From: Siphonodentalium dalli
Lineage: Eukaryota > Mollusca > Scaphopoda > Gadilida > Siphonodentaliidae
Direction: 5' to 3'
NCBI GenBank assembly: GCA_032622095.1
Contig: CP136068.1
Span: forward strand, 9,901,729-9,965,728
Length of the DNA: 64,000 bases
The notes beneath the pieces were generated by a model. The model saw nothing but the letters and a program-made list of their open reading frames with translations. It made no database searches and was not told the origin of the DNA. The position numbers and the translations under genes were made by a program. Of this stretch, positions 25,830 through 37,204 are shown one piece after another. The stretch's first letter is position 1, and each line of letters starts with the position of its first letter.

Positions 25830-26393
25830 GGGGGAGAACTGCGACGTGAGAATCGGTGGCTTTCCGATAAAGAGACGGTGGAAATCCGATAAACGAGACG
25901 GTTCGCTTTCGGCGACAAACGAGATTTTCTTCGTGTTTGGGCATTCAAACGGAATTGCCGTGACAAATCAGGTTTCATATCATCATATCGTTTTTTAGTT
26001 ACTAATATCCATCAAAATCTAGACGCTACAGTGAGTTAAACCAATAGAATCGCCATTTAAAAGTCACGCGACGGTTCGTTTTCCGATACAAACGAACCGT
26101 CGCGTGTCTTTTATCGGAAAACGAACCGTCGCGTGACTTTTAAATGGCTATTCTCTTGGTTTTAGTCACTGTATCGTCTAGATTTTGATGGATGTTAGTA
26201 ACTTAAATAACGATATGATGATATGAAACCTGATTTGTCACGGCAATTCCGTTTGAATGCCCAAACACGAAGAAAATCTCGTTTGTCGCCGAAAGCGAAC
26301 CGTCTCGTTTATCGGATTTCCACCGTCTCTTTACCGGAATTCAACCGTCTCTTTATCGGAATGCCACCGATCCTCACGTCGCAGTTCTCCCCC
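25830..26393. mobile_element. 564-bp fold-back transposon with GTG target duplication
   Basis: Almost the whole element is an inverted repeat. The left end GGGGGAGAACTGCGACGTGA is mirrored by TCACGTCGCAGTTCTCCCCC at the right. The arms meet around 26,090-26,112, where CGAACCGTCGCGTG is present in both orientations. GTG flanks both ends (25,827-25,829 and 26,394-26,396), consistent with a 3-bp duplication. The right arm carries an extra copy of about 21 bp of a CCGTCTCTTTATCGGAAT-type word, so the arms are not of equal length. There is no transposase. A GGG start and 3-bp duplication would fit Zator- or Harbinger-type MITEs, unproven. Confidence 0.8.
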
Positions 26394-27839
26394 GTGGTAT
26401 TGGAATACTCTATCCACCGGTAGCAAGAACTTATATGACGTTGTCGTTGACGACGTCACCAGAATGTCAAAAGTTCACGCGATGGCAATGAAAACGCAAA
26501 TATAATAGCCAGGAAGCTGATAGGGTACTTCTACACCGCACACCATAGGTCTTAACTTTACCTCACTCATTTTATTCATTATTATGTCCCTGAAATTTTG
26601 AGCAATGTTAACACGGAAAGAAAGTGTCGTATATATGAAACAAGATGGCGTCCAACATGGTCGTCGTGTTTTAAGACGAGGCACTATAAGTGAGGTTGAT
26701 GCAAATTATAGAGAGAAAATCTTGACAAATGTATACAAATGTATTATATTATTGTGAAGCTAGGACACAATGCTAGCATATCAGGGTTAAAATCTGAACT
26801 CCCCATTCCAAGTTGGCCACCAATATGGCCGCCGGAAGTGAAACAAATTACTATTTTTCACTAATATTTTCTAGATTAGTTTCTGCTGTTTGGAACTGAT
26901 TGAGAATTACAACTTTATTTATATTTTTCATGTTAACAGGTCATTGGATTTCAAATTTGAATCCACCGCCGCACGCTGCAATCAGCATTTATTATATATT
27001 TTTTATGTTAACTGAACATTGGGGCAATGAAATATGCGATTATGTGAGTAGCAGGCTCTTCCGATCTCTAAACATTTTTATTTTACAGAACGTGCTATAA
27101 AGTTTCGCAAAAAATCACCATTGGGATTCTAGTCATATCACACAAAGAAATGAGCAGAACTGTGCATAGGTGAGGCATACCTTTACCTATGAATATTCCA
27201 ATTCAATGGAACCAAAATTGTCACTTTGACTACATATGGCTTATGACCTAAGACGTATTATGGAAAATGGTAGCTATATTGCCCCAGCATATATTGCCAT
27301 CACTTACAAGTTGGGTCCCAGCATATATTGCAATCACTTACAAGTTGTGGTTCATGAATAAAAATCGACTATAATCCTTCTATACTTGAATACTAACATT
27401 GCTGATGCACCTTGGTTAATTGTTGCTACTATAACCACTGACATTACCAGACATGTTGATGTTGGATTTCCCTCTCACAAACGTGATATCGGCACAAATT
27501 AACTGTTCAGGTTTGGACAATTTTTTTCAAGTAAAATGGAACTATCTTTGGTATTAAAGGTGTTATCGTTTTGAACTGTCTTAAATGTGTCACAAGGGGG
27601 TGATTTTTATACAAAATTACTCAAGATGGCTTGCAAAATGGCAATCGGATTTGGTAAAACCATATAATTATATCCCGTACATTATTATTTGCTGCTCTGA
27701 CAATGTAGAAAATTGTAACTCAGTTGGTTATTAAAATGTTACTTAATCAACTGACAACTAAACATCTCTATTAATTAGCATATACTTGAGTTATTGTGGA
27801 AAGCGATAGCCACCATAAGCCCACCTTTGTGGCACACCC

Positions 27840-28910
27840 ATGGTCATAGAGTCACACTGTATATAGACCAGACAAATATACCAGACCATAAAACCAATCA
27901 CTGTATACACAAACACCTCACCCATGACCATGCAGCCACCATTGGGTGTATCCGTACGCCCCACCCATGACTATACAGCCGGGAGTCATTATACATGCAC
28001 ACCGGGTATACTCATACACCTGACCCATGACCATATAGTAACTCCCTGTATATATATTCACCACATGCATGATCATACACTGATGGACTATAATACAGTC
28101 CCTCATTGTATACATATATTCACATCACTATTGGCCTCCGTGTATAAATATTCGAAACAGCCATGGTCATAACCACTCAAGATATACAAACACACCCACC
28201 CATGACCATTGAATTGTTCCAGGTATTCATATACACCTCACCAATGGCCATACAACTAAATGCTTTATACACATACACCTCACCAATGACCATACAGCCA
28301 CCCTTGTGTATACATTTACACCCCACAAATGACCATACAGACATGAGTCACCATGCAGGTACATCGGGTATACCCCTACACATGGCCCATGACCATATGG
28401 TCGCTTCCTGTAGACCTATGCTCCACATTCAGGGTCATAAAGTCACTCCTTGTACACATATTCACCTCACTATTGACCATATGTTCACTCCCTGTATACC
28501 TATTCACCACACCCATTGTCATATAGCCACTCGAGATATACATATACACCCACCCATGACATGCATACAAATACACCTCACCAATGGTCATATGGCCACC
28601 TGCTTTATAGACAAACACCTCACATAAGGCCATACAATTGGGTACTCACCATCCGGTAACGAGTCACCGTGTAGGCACACCGGGTACACTCCTACGTCTG
28701 ACCCATGACCACATACTCACTCCCTGTATACATATTCACCACATTCATGATCATACAGTCACGCAATGTATACATATTCATCTCAACATTACCCATACAG
28801 TCACCCCGTATACATATTCTCAACAACGATGGTTATATATAACCACCAAAGATATACATATACATCCTACCCATGACCATAGGATCACTCTATGTATTAT
28901 TTTCGAAATT
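27840..28910 (+). repeat. Degenerate minisatellite (CCATGACCATA core)
   Basis: Some 20 or more irregular units of about 40-60 bp contain CCATGACCATACAG, CCCTGTATACATATTCACC and CACCTCACCAATGACCATA words. The 82-, 154- and 93-aa His/Thr/Ile-rich frames through it are by-products of the repeat. A last remnant occurs right of the nested element (32,052-32,135), showing that the array originally continued there. Confidence 0.85.
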
Positions 28911-29129
28911 AGCCAATAAAAAAATGCATTTGGCCAAACTTTCTTTTTACCCCAAATGGATACGGGAGGCTAATTCAAAAGTGCTAAAAAGATCGACAAT
29001 CCCGACGAAGTTAGGCGACGAAAGTATGTCGTACTTCGGAAATATCGTACCATGCAAACCTGCCCGCCCCCCCCCCCCGTCTAGTAACAACCTGGCTTTA
29101 CATAATGTTTTTTTTATTTAAGTTTTCGT

Positions 29130-30060
29130 CGTGTGTCCGTCCGTCTGTCCACAGACACTTTACGCATAATGGGATAACTCAAACATTTTCTTTCCGATCA
29201 GAACCAAAATTTGTATATGGGTTTCTCAGGCTAAAATACAGATCGAGTTCAAATATGGGTTTGATTCAAGTTTAAAAAAAAATAGTTATGGCCCTTTTTC
29301 GACTTAGAACTCACGCATTCTACCATAACTCAAACATTTTTTATCCGATTGGAGCCAAATTTCGTATATGAGTTTCTCAGCCCAACAAACAGATCGAGTT
29401 TGAATATGGGTTTGATCTGATTTTTGTTATGCAGTTAAAAGTTTTAATTGAAATATTGTTCATTTGTATGGATGTTCTCATTATATTTTTTCAATTAATC
29501 ATTCTTCTATTATATCTCCAGGTTTCTCCTCATTCACTTGCATGGATTTATGTTGTTAAAAAATAACACTTCTCAACATTCCTGATACTTTCATTTGGTA
29601 TGTCTCATTTTATATTGGTTTATTTGGACACACTCTTTGCCCCTATTGATTGATTAATTTATTTTTATTTTTATGTGTACCCATACCATAGTATGGTAAA
29701 CATATTGTCGATGTCCGGATTGACCACTTGTCGGCCGTCCGGTAGACACATTACGCATGGTGCGATAACTCAAACATTTTTGTATACGATCGGAACCTAA
29801 TTTTGTATATCTGTTTCTCAGCCCAAAATACAGATCAAGTTAAAATATGGGTTTGATCTAAAAAAAATATTATGGAGTTATGGCCCTTATTCGACTTATA
29901 ATTCAATCATGCTGCAATAACTAACAAAAAGATATCTGAAATCAAATTTGGTATGTGAGTTTCTCAGCCCAAAATACAGATATAATTCGAATATGGGTTT
30001 GATCCGATTTGTTTAACAGAGTTATGGGCATATTAAAAAAAAAACTTGTTCTAATCTTTG
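29130..30060 (+). repeat. Repeated 'ATAACTCAAACATTTT' units
   Basis: Four diverged units (starting near 29,160, 29,310, 29,750 and 29,905) share GATAACTCAAACATTTT, GATCGGAACCAAATTTTGTA, GTTTCTCAGCCCAAAATACAG and AATATGGGTTTGATC. Spacing is about 150 bp within each pair, with roughly 300 bp of other sequence between pairs. The CGTCCGTCTGTCC prefix occurs before the first, with a similar one at 29,730. Probably a dispersed element with an internally duplicated body. Confidence 0.7.
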
Positions 30061-30238
30061 AAGATTGACATTGAATGTTATGGATTTTAGATTCCTAGAT
30101 GAAAATAGCTAATCACTATCGCCAAGGTATGGGTTAAACATCTGCCGATCGTAATCGGCCTCTCGTTTTAATTTGGCCACAATATTTTTCGGTCCAACGC
30201 GAACACTGTATACAAAACACCTTACCAATGACCTTACA

Positions 30239-30670
30239 CACAGTGGATCAACGGACACAAACGAAAACCGGAAGTCGTAGAGTTCGAGGCGAGGAATTTG
30301 TGTTGTCAAAGTTTGCACACACTTTCTGACACCGTTTTTTCTTGTAATAAACACATTTAGACACCAATTCTGAAAAGAATATTTCGTCACTAATATTCGA
30401 CCCGCTGCGATCAGTTATAATCAGTTGTCAGTGCTTTATCGCGGGAAAAATATGCAATATAATCATCGCCGGGCGACGATTTCTTCCACAAAATATCCAA
30501 GAAAATGTCAATTATCACAATCATCTCAACAACTTTTCGCAACAACCATTATATCGATCGAAGCGCCTGTACTCCTCCCACATATATTGAGTATTGTCAT
30601 GGAATGTCTCAGTATTCCAAATTTCCAATTTATATGCAGGTACCCGCTTCGAAATTACTCTCCGGTTAGT
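30239..30670 (+). repeat. Left long TIR
   Basis: 432 bp pairing with 31,603-32,051. Landmarks in common include AAAACCGGAAGTCGTAG, TATCGCGGGAAAAATATGCA and TACCCGCTTCGAAATTACT. Small indels separate the arms, for example near 30,370-30,385. Confidence 0.8.
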
Positions 30671-31602
30671 TAAAAAAATTCAATCATTAGTCGTTAATAT
30701 CTGTCCGCTTAGTCGAGATTCAACTGAAGAGTACCATCCACAATTTATGGTGGAAAAAAAACACTTTTTCGCAGATTATAAATGCTCTTCATTATATTTT
30801 TGTGTGGCGATGACGGTTATGGATCTTTATATTTCCCCGGCTACAACATGGTCTTTAAGCGGTGTCTTATACACGCGAAACTGAAACTGATATCCAATCC
30901 TGAAGTCTGACCATGGTCAGTTCTAGATATTTCTTTGTCATAATAGACTGATTAATGTGTCATTGAAACGTAATTTGACGATTAAGGCATGAGAAAAAGT
31001 TTATATAAAAAGTATCCAAAGAAAAACAATCAGGAGGGGACTAAAACGGGTATATGATGGGGTGTATATACTTGTATAGCCATTTTATATTGGCCCAATT
31101 TCCAGTGCAAGAAAAAGACAGTATTTTGTAATTCCAAGTGATATATACTTCTGACGACATGCCCACATATTTTCAGATGTGACCGTTGTGAGACACAGGC
31201 TGGTGGTTTTTCTGAGGCAATTGGCCATGGAATTCTATAGCATCCAAGTGAACGTTTCTAAATAAACTTTCGCGTAACAAATCAGGAAAATACCACCAAA
31301 ATTGTATGGACACTTCGTCGTGGAGGATGGTGTATGATAGGATAAGAGTCTATCAGACTTGTTCTGTTTTATTTATTATGATTATTATGACTATGACTAT
31401 GTTGTTTGGAGAAAAATATGAGCAAAATGTGTTCGGTTACAAAACTAAAACAGCATACTCTTTGCAACAGAGAAAATGTATGCCAAATGTGTCAATTTTG
31501 GAAAAAGGCAGCCAACGAAATAACCCAGTTCAACTCTGGGGTGAACACCAATAACTGTCCGCCGGGTCTGGTCGATCGCGACTAAATTTCGGGGTGTACA
31601 GG

Positions 31603-32051
31603 ACTAACCGGACAGTAATTTCGAAGCGGGTACCTGTATATAAATTGGAAATTTGGAATACTGAGACATTCCATGACAATACTCAATATACGTATTTGTG
31701 GGAGGAGAACAGGCGCTTCGATCGGTATAATGGTTGTGGCGAAAAGTTATTGAGATAATTGAGAAAATTTACATTTTCTTTGATATTTTGTGGAAGAAAT
31801 CGTCGCGCGGCGATGATTAAATTGCATATTTTTCCGCGATAAAGCACTGACAACTGATTCTAACTGATCGCCGCGGGTCGAATATTAGTGACGAAATATT
31901 CACTTACCTTAAACTGTTAAAAATGGGTGTCTAAATGTGTTTATTAGAACAAAAAACGGTGTCAGAAAGTGTGTGCAAACATTGACAACACAAATTCCTC
32001 ACTCGAACACTACGACTTCCGGTTTTCGTTTGTGTCCGTTGATCCACTGTG
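31603..32051 (-). repeat. Right long TIR
   Basis: 449 bp, reverse complement of the left TIR, slightly longer because of an insertion near 31,903-31,925. Confidence 0.8.
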
Positions 32052-32451
32052 ATACAGCTCTTCCAGGTATACAAATACGCTACACACGACCATTCATACC
32101 TTCCAGACTTGCATATACATCATTCATAATCACATATTAACTTTGTGAGAGAAAACTGCATTAGTTCTGGTAATGTCAGTGGTTAAAATAGTAACTATTA
32201 ACCAAGGTGTATCAGCAACGTTAGTATTCAATGTATAAGGCATATAAGTCAATTATGTCTTATAATATCAACCAAAACCTGTAACTGATTACACGGCGGG
32301 CTGGGGCAATATGTCTACCCCCTTGGCATCTTGGTGGTCATTTTGAGTCAATCTGCGGTGAAATTTTATACCGCATTATGTAAACTTAAAACTTTAAGAG
32401 ATCGGGTTGCAGTGTGCGGCGATGGATTCAAATTTGAAATCCAAGATAGCT

Positions 32452-32800
32452 GCTGACGGTCATGTTTTTTAACGGATTTTGTGAAAAAATGGCTCCCATC
32501 TAGAGGTCACCCCGAAGAAAGTTATAAAGTTTGTGTTGATCGGATGAGGGATATGGTCTGTGTGGTGTGCCAAATGATTTAGTCATGCAAAGAGTGAAAT
32601 CCAAGATAGCTGCCGGCGGCCATATTTTTCATCGAAAATCTTTCAAAAATGGTCAGAATCCATCAATAGAGGCGCTGTTATATAGGTTTGTTGCCACACG
32701 AGGACTCCCGCCAACGGACTCTCGCCATATTAACAGTCAAGTTTTGATAAAATTGAGAAAAAATACCACGGACTGAAGTGATGTACAATCTAGATCAAAA
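32452..32800. other. Non-coding, short direct duplications
   Basis: CCAAGATAGCTGCTGACGG (about 32,440) and CCAAGATAGCTGCCGGCGG (about 32,598) head two related segments about 158 bp apart. No gene. Confidence 0.45.
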
Positions 32801-32869
32801 TATATGGGGTGTGACAACGACCGTGCTATCATAGAGTACAGGTACATAGCAGTATGGATATGGACTCAG

Positions 32870-33210
32870 AGAATCATGCTCCCATGATACCTTGAGTAGC
32901 TGGGTGGAAAGTTTAACAGAGAGGTTAAAATTGTATAGACTAAATTAAGTTCCCGTCCCATACACCAAAAATTAAAAACGAAATTCTGAGTCAAAAAGGG
33001 GCATAAATCAGACAACATTCATTGAACCAAACCATTTTCGTATTATTATGATCCACATGTCACATCTGAGTCGAAAAGGGACATATCTCCATAAAAAATG
33101 GTTGGACCAGACCCAAATATTTGTGTGGATCAAGTGGGTGGGTTCAGTTGAAAATTCCAAGGCGGACACCCCCCCCACATCGGAGACACTCTATCCACGT
33201 CCCTGATCAC
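32870..33210 (+). repeat. 'CAGTTGGAAAT' dispersed repeat, copy 3 (diverged)
   Basis: Contains GGTTCAGTTGAAAATTCCAAG and a GGACACCCCCCCCAC-type segment like the ends of the other copies. Weaker match than copies 1, 2 and 4. Confidence 0.4.
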
Positions 33211-33744
33211 ATAACAACGTTTTAAATTTCTGCATAGATTGAAGATATGTTTTGTAACTGCTGCCTTAGGACAGAATCGAATTACATGCAATAGTACAAC
33301 AGGTATAATTAATTTATGTGGTTGCCTTTTTCGGCAATAATAGCTTAGTTACCCATGTATATTTCAACATACGACAATCTTCTAAAGTCTACTGACGTTG
33401 ACAGAAATGTTATGATGTCAGTGATCAAATTTGAAACGGTTACTATGGAAATAAGCACATTGGGTCCACCCAACATATTATTTGGAATGGACAAAACAAA
33501 TTTGCGGTGTATTACAATGTAACATATAGCGGAAATAGGCAATACGATATCTGAACGCGATCGGTAGTTTTATTTATTCGCGAGTTTGTGCTTAGTTTTA
33601 TCTATACCTATTGGTGCATATATGTTAAATTCGCAGGAAGACAATAAGTATATCCTGGTGAATATGCAATTATAATTTTTTAATTGCGGCTTGTTGAAAA
33701 GATCGATTGGTTTTGTAAAATATTGGAATTAATACGGATCAAAC

Positions 33745-33753
33745 TTCAAATGA
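33745..33753 (+). other. 9-bp target-site duplication, left
   Basis: TTCAAATGA directly precedes the left TIR and is repeated perfectly at 56,470-56,478 directly after the right TIR. A perfect 9-bp duplication is characteristic of Mutator-like (MULE) transposition. Confidence 0.9.
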
Positions 33754-34039
33754 GGGATCTACTAAAAGACGGGACGGAACGATTTTTCCGGAACGGGACG
33801 GAACGATTTGTCTAAAAGACGGGACGGAACGGAACGAATATTTAAAAGTCATTTTATTCGGAAATGAAAGAGTTTAGAGGCACAAACATGGTCTCAACTT
33901 GTTTATTTGTATCTACTCTATACGAATGTGATGTTTTCCCGATAAAATTGAGCGTATGCTGAACGATGGGCGTTCGAATAACGAAGCGTCGAAATTAGGG
34001 AAATATCCATTTTATCACTTCTGGGACGATAATCTAAAC
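33754..34039 (+). repeat. Left TIR of the composite element
   Basis: 286 bp. Begins GGGATCTACTAAAAGACGGG, contains iterated GGGACGGAACGATTT words, then a segment ending GGGACGATAATCTAAAC. Pairs with 56,197-56,469 at high identity with a few substitutions and small gaps. Confidence 0.9.
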
Positions 34040-34060
34040 ACTAAAAGTCATATTTCGTTT

Positions 34061-34640
34061 ACATTTTCATGTTTGGGTGACGGATTATTGCAGAAAATGT
34101 TAGTCTAATATATAATAAATAGTAAACTAGAAGTTTGAACTTGTTTTCTGCTGGTAAAAGTAGTGTTTTTATCGACGGGACGATGACACCTCCATTCTTG
34201 AAAAATCTGCATTCCGAAGAACTAAAATCTTCGAAAATCTTATCAGAAAAACTAGCATTTCGTTCACATTTTCATGTTTGGGTTACGGATTTTTGCAGAA
34301 AATGTTAGTCTAATATATACTAAATAGTAAAATAGAAGGTTGCACTTGTTTTCTGCTGATAAAAGTAGTGTTTGTATCGACGGGACGATGACACCTCCAT
34401 TCTTGAAAAATCTCCATTCCGCCGAACGAAAATCTTCGAAAATCTTAACAGAAAAACTAGCATTTGGTTCACATTTTCATGTTTGGGTGACGGATTATTG
34501 CAGAAAATGTTAGTCTAATATATACTAAATAGTAAAATAGAAGTTTTAACTTGTTTTCTGCTGGTAAAAGTAGTGTTTTTATCCACGGGACGATGACACA
34601 TCCATTCTTGAAAAATCTGCATTCCGCCGAACGAAAATGT
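34061..34640 (+). repeat. 205-bp tandem units of the shell (three)
   Basis: Units starting ACATTTTCATGTTTGGGTGA begin at 34,061, 34,266 and 34,471, an exact 205-bp period; the third is truncated at about 34,640. An inverted partial unit sits at 35,550-35,679, making the shell a fold-back structure. Confidence 0.85.
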
Positions 34641-34980
34641 AGGGCGGCCACATGATGTTTTCTTCCTGTATTTGGTTATGGACCATCGATAAAACTTCAT
34701 TTGCATAACCTATACCCGACTATATTCGATAAAAGTCGGTTAAACTGCGTTCGTTGAATCTGCTGAACTGCCCCAGATAGAGTTATGAACGGGTTGTTGA
34801 ACTGGGGTGGAGGGCGGTCAAATGCGATTCCCGGTGTGTATTTGGTTATGGCCCATCGATTACAAGTCATTTGCATAACCTAAACCCCATTATCTTCGTC
34901 AAAATCAGTTAAACTGAGTTCGGGGGGATCTGCTGAACTGTAGTCACCGTTCTGCTGAACGGAATTTTGAACTGGTGAAC
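34641..34980 (+). repeat. 170-bp tandem duplication
   Basis: Two units starting AGGGCGG(C/T)CA at 34,641 and 34,811. Shared phrases include TGTATTTGGTTATGG, CATTTGCATAACC and ATCTGCTGAACTG. Confidence 0.75.
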
Positions 34981-35240
34981 ATATATTAAGTGCCATCTGC
35001 TCAACCCACGACCGACTACCGCCGCTATAATCGAGTTAAACTGAAATCGGGAAATCTGCTGATCAGCGTTTTAGGTGGTAACCTGCTGATCAGCAGCTGA
35101 TTCAGCGTTTTAGGTACACCCAATATGTTGGGGTATATTCAACAAATGTGGGAAACGTATATAAAACTAAATGTCCTTTAGTTGGCGGATACGGTTTCAT
35201 ATTCGCCTCGACCGATATTGGCAATACTAAGTCCTTTTTG

Positions 35241-35327
35241 GGAGATAATTATGTTCTAATTAGGAGATAACTATGTCATAATTAGGAGATACCAAGTCCT
35301 AATTAGGAGATACTATGGCTCGAGGGG
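35241..35327 (+). repeat. 22-bp tandem repeat
   Basis: Units of GGAGATAACTATGTCATAATTA type start at 35,241, 35,263, 35,285 and 35,306. Confidence 0.75.
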
Positions 35328-35517
35328 TAAAGTTACTACGTTTCATCTCAGATGTTTTCAGACTTTTTAGGTGAATGAAAATTGCTATCTAACTTTCGTC
35401 TATCAATAAACGCTCACAGGAGAGGCGCGAAAACATTGATAGACGAAAGTTAGATAGCAATTTTCATTCACTAAAAAGTTATATCAACTTTGAGATGAAA
35501 ACGTAGTAACTTTACCC
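35325..35517. repeat. 193-bp hairpin in the shell
   Basis: Left arm GGGTAAAGTTACTACGTTTC... mirrors ...GAAAACGTAGTAACTTTACCC on the right. TTGATAGACGAAAGTTAGAT in the right arm complements ATCTAACTTTCGTCTATCAA in the left. Loop of about 25 bases near 35,423. Confidence 0.85.
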
Positions 35518-35549
35518 TTTCTGCGATACTAAGTCCTAAAAACACCGTG

Positions 35550-35679
35550 ACTACTTTTACCTGCAGAAAACAAGTGCAAACTTCTATTTTACTATTTAGT
35601 ATATATTAGACTAACATTTTCTGCAATAATCCGTCCCGTCACCCAAACATGAAAATGTAAACGAAATATGACTTTTAGT
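35550..35679 (-). repeat. Inverted 205-bp unit fragment at the insert boundary
   Basis: Reverse complement of the start of the 205-bp unit and of the TIR-adjacent ACTAAAAGTCATATTTCG. The match to the left arm stops at TTTTAGT, exactly where the predicted continuation GTTTAGATTATCGTCCC is found 20.5 kb away at 56,197. Confidence 0.85.
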
Positions 35680-35849
35680 TTGATAGTAATGAAATATATC
35701 TTATTGCATTGCTGTAGTTTTATACAGACCAACAATACTCGAGACATGACGCGCGATCACGACAGGGCATGAGTTAATCTGCTAGAACAATGTTCCCACA
35801 CAGAGCCAGGCCATGTGGTGTTATTTAAGGTCGACGCCGCTTATCATGG
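35680..35849 (+). other. Left end of the 20.5-kb insert
   Basis: Begins TTGATAGTAATGAAATATAT. ACAGACCAACAATA (35,724-35,737) has an inverted near-match (ACAGACCAACCATA) at the far end of the insert (about 56,178-56,191), a possible relic of short inverted ends. No coding. Confidence 0.4.
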
Positions 35850-35986
35850 CACCTCTCAGATTCCAGAGCAGACGGTGTTACAGTAAAACCAAGTGGTATT
35901 CGTGTGGAATCATTTATACAGATTACTTCTCAAAGATAGGCTGTTCAGACAAGCTTTTGTTAATACCGTCAGTGCCGTAGACTTGT
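35850..35986 (+). repeat. 137-bp direct repeat, left copy (DIRS 5' leader)
   Basis: From CACCTCTCAGATTCCAG to GTAGACTTGT. Identical to 54,564-54,700 except one base (GAGCAG here, GATCAG there). It ends 7 bp before the ATG at 35,994 that probably starts the DIRS gag, so it may hold the promoter or leader. Two such copies recall the split direct repeats of PAT/Ngaro-type YR retroelements, but the expected neighbouring repeat pair was not found. Confidence 0.8.
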
Positions 35987-35993
35987 GTGAAAT

Positions 35994-37063
35994 ATGGCTC
36001 CTAGGAAGAAGTCGGTAACAAAAAAGGTTACGCCTAGCCCAGTTTCAACTTCGGGACGCACGACTACCGTCGTTCCCCTACTCGAGCTCGGACCCGTGAC
36101 GAATTGGTGTCACGATTGGAACTGATGGGCATTGTCGTGCCAGAAAAAATGACAAAAGACAATATTCTGTTGTTACTTATGGCAAATTCCAAACCAAAGG
36201 ATACAGGACTTGCGAACGACGTTGTCGCTTCATGTGTTTCCGACGATTCGGATGGTGTTGTATCGTTTCCTCACATGCAGGGGACTGTACCACGCTTGGA
36301 GCGTCCGGCATCGTCGGCGGACACACAACACACTTCCCCACTGGGAACAGATGACGGTATGTTCCATTTTAGACCCCACACCTCGGACTATATAACGGGC
36401 AATTTTCTGCTAAATGGTCGCGGTATTGACCCAGACTCTCTGGACACAGTTGATCTAGTGTCCCCGTCTGTTAGACATCTGATCATCACCGGTCAAGATT
36501 TCAACTTGGCCACGCTTCTGATCCCACATCACGGCCTGGACGTCTCACTCCGCCAGACCCCAGATACACCAAGCACACGCTTTGATCCACGGTTGGCCAG
36601 ATATTTGAGCTTGTCTGAATTTGTTTACGCCTTCAAAATGTATAAATCAATTATGTGTGAGCAGTACCCCAATCGTCGTGAGGAATTAGACATATACGGC
36701 AACATGATCGTCGACTTAGGACACAAATTTGGTGGAACTCTGTTCTACGATTACCACAGGGCATTCTCCGCGCAAGCAGCAACACTCCTACAATTGCGTG
36801 GACAAAAAATTAATTGGGGTAAAAGGGATACCAATCTCTTTGCTACAGTGTTTTCTGGCCATCAGATGTTGAGGTGCAAATCCTGCAACCAGAGCTCTCA
36901 CAGCTCAGAATTCTGCCCCTCTTTGCTGTCCAAGTCAGCCACACCACGATCAGCAGCAGATACAGGTACCCGGGCACAGCCACCACCCATGAAAGAAAGG
37001 AAAAGTCGAAATCGGTCTTTTCATAATGGCAAGGAAATATGTCTTAATTTCAACGGGGAATGA
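35994..37063 (+). CDS. DIRS-type Gag (disrupted)
   Basis: Structural protein of a tyrosine-recombinase retroelement. The main frame runs 36,038-37,063 and is open from 36,038. The only good ATG (35,994, MAPRKKSVTKKV, a basic start usual for DIRS Gag) is in another frame, so a one-base shift is needed between about 36,040 and 36,100, near a CCCC run. The body contains a LSEFVYAFKMYK-type helical region and a Cys/His segment CKSCNQSSHSSEFC at about residues 258-271 of the main frame. A TGA at 37,061 cuts through a second Cys/His motif that starts ICLNFNGE and would continue just beyond. Two breaks suggest a damaged copy. Its neighbour RT lies 140 bp downstream in the same frame. Confidence 0.75.
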
Positions 37064-37204
37064 GGTTGCTTCAGGAAATCGTGTCCATTTCTTCATGTGT
37101 GTGAAAAGTGTTTCTCCAACCACCCGGCAAATCTCTGTGTTAACCCTATTGATCAAAGGAAATGACTGGCCAGTAGTCCTGTTTATGGTCAGACTCCACC
37201 TGAA

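Larger units (their letters stand above)
30239..32051. mobile_element. 1.8-kb non-autonomous DNA transposon with CACAGTG ends
   Basis: Long TIRs (30,239-30,670 and 31,603-32,051) are near-complementary, starting CACAGTGGATCAACGGACAC and ending with its complement. Flanks TTACA (30,234-30,238) and ATACA (32,052-32,056) differ at one base, suggesting a 5-bp target duplication. CACAGTG followed by an A-rich ACGAAAACC 15 bases later, with a 5-bp duplication, is what Transib/RAG-like elements show. A hAT reading (CAGTG start, 8-bp duplication) was tested and gives no matching 8-mers. The middle (30,671-31,602) carries only short frames, with no RAG1-like or other transposase, so it is non-autonomous. 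It sits inside the minisatellite. Confidence 0.75.
26944..32442. mobile_element. 5.5-kb inverted-repeat structure (host of a nested element)
   Basis: Segments at 26,944-26,983 and 27,255-27,495 have reverse complements at 32,405-32,442 and 32,136-32,335 respectively, in mirror order. For example, CTGATGCACCTTGGTTAAT (left) matches the complement of ATTAACCAAGGTGTATCAG (right). Between the arms lie a minisatellite, a block of short repeats and a nested 1.8-kb TIR element. Without the nested element the structure would be about 3.7 kb. No coding capacity. It parallels the 2.4-kb TIR elements at 13.7 and 17.0 kb in having arms around an internal tandem array, but is unrelated in sequence. Confidence 0.65.

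Noticed and set aside
27918-28919. His/Thr-rich ORFs up to 154 aa
   Set aside because: By-products of the CCATGACCATA minisatellite; both strands are open and readings are periodic.
30239-32051. hAT family assignment (CAGTG start)
   Set aside because: The 8-bp flanks required (CTTACACA and TGATACAG) share no aligned identity, whereas 5-bp flanks for a CACAGTG start match 4 of 5.
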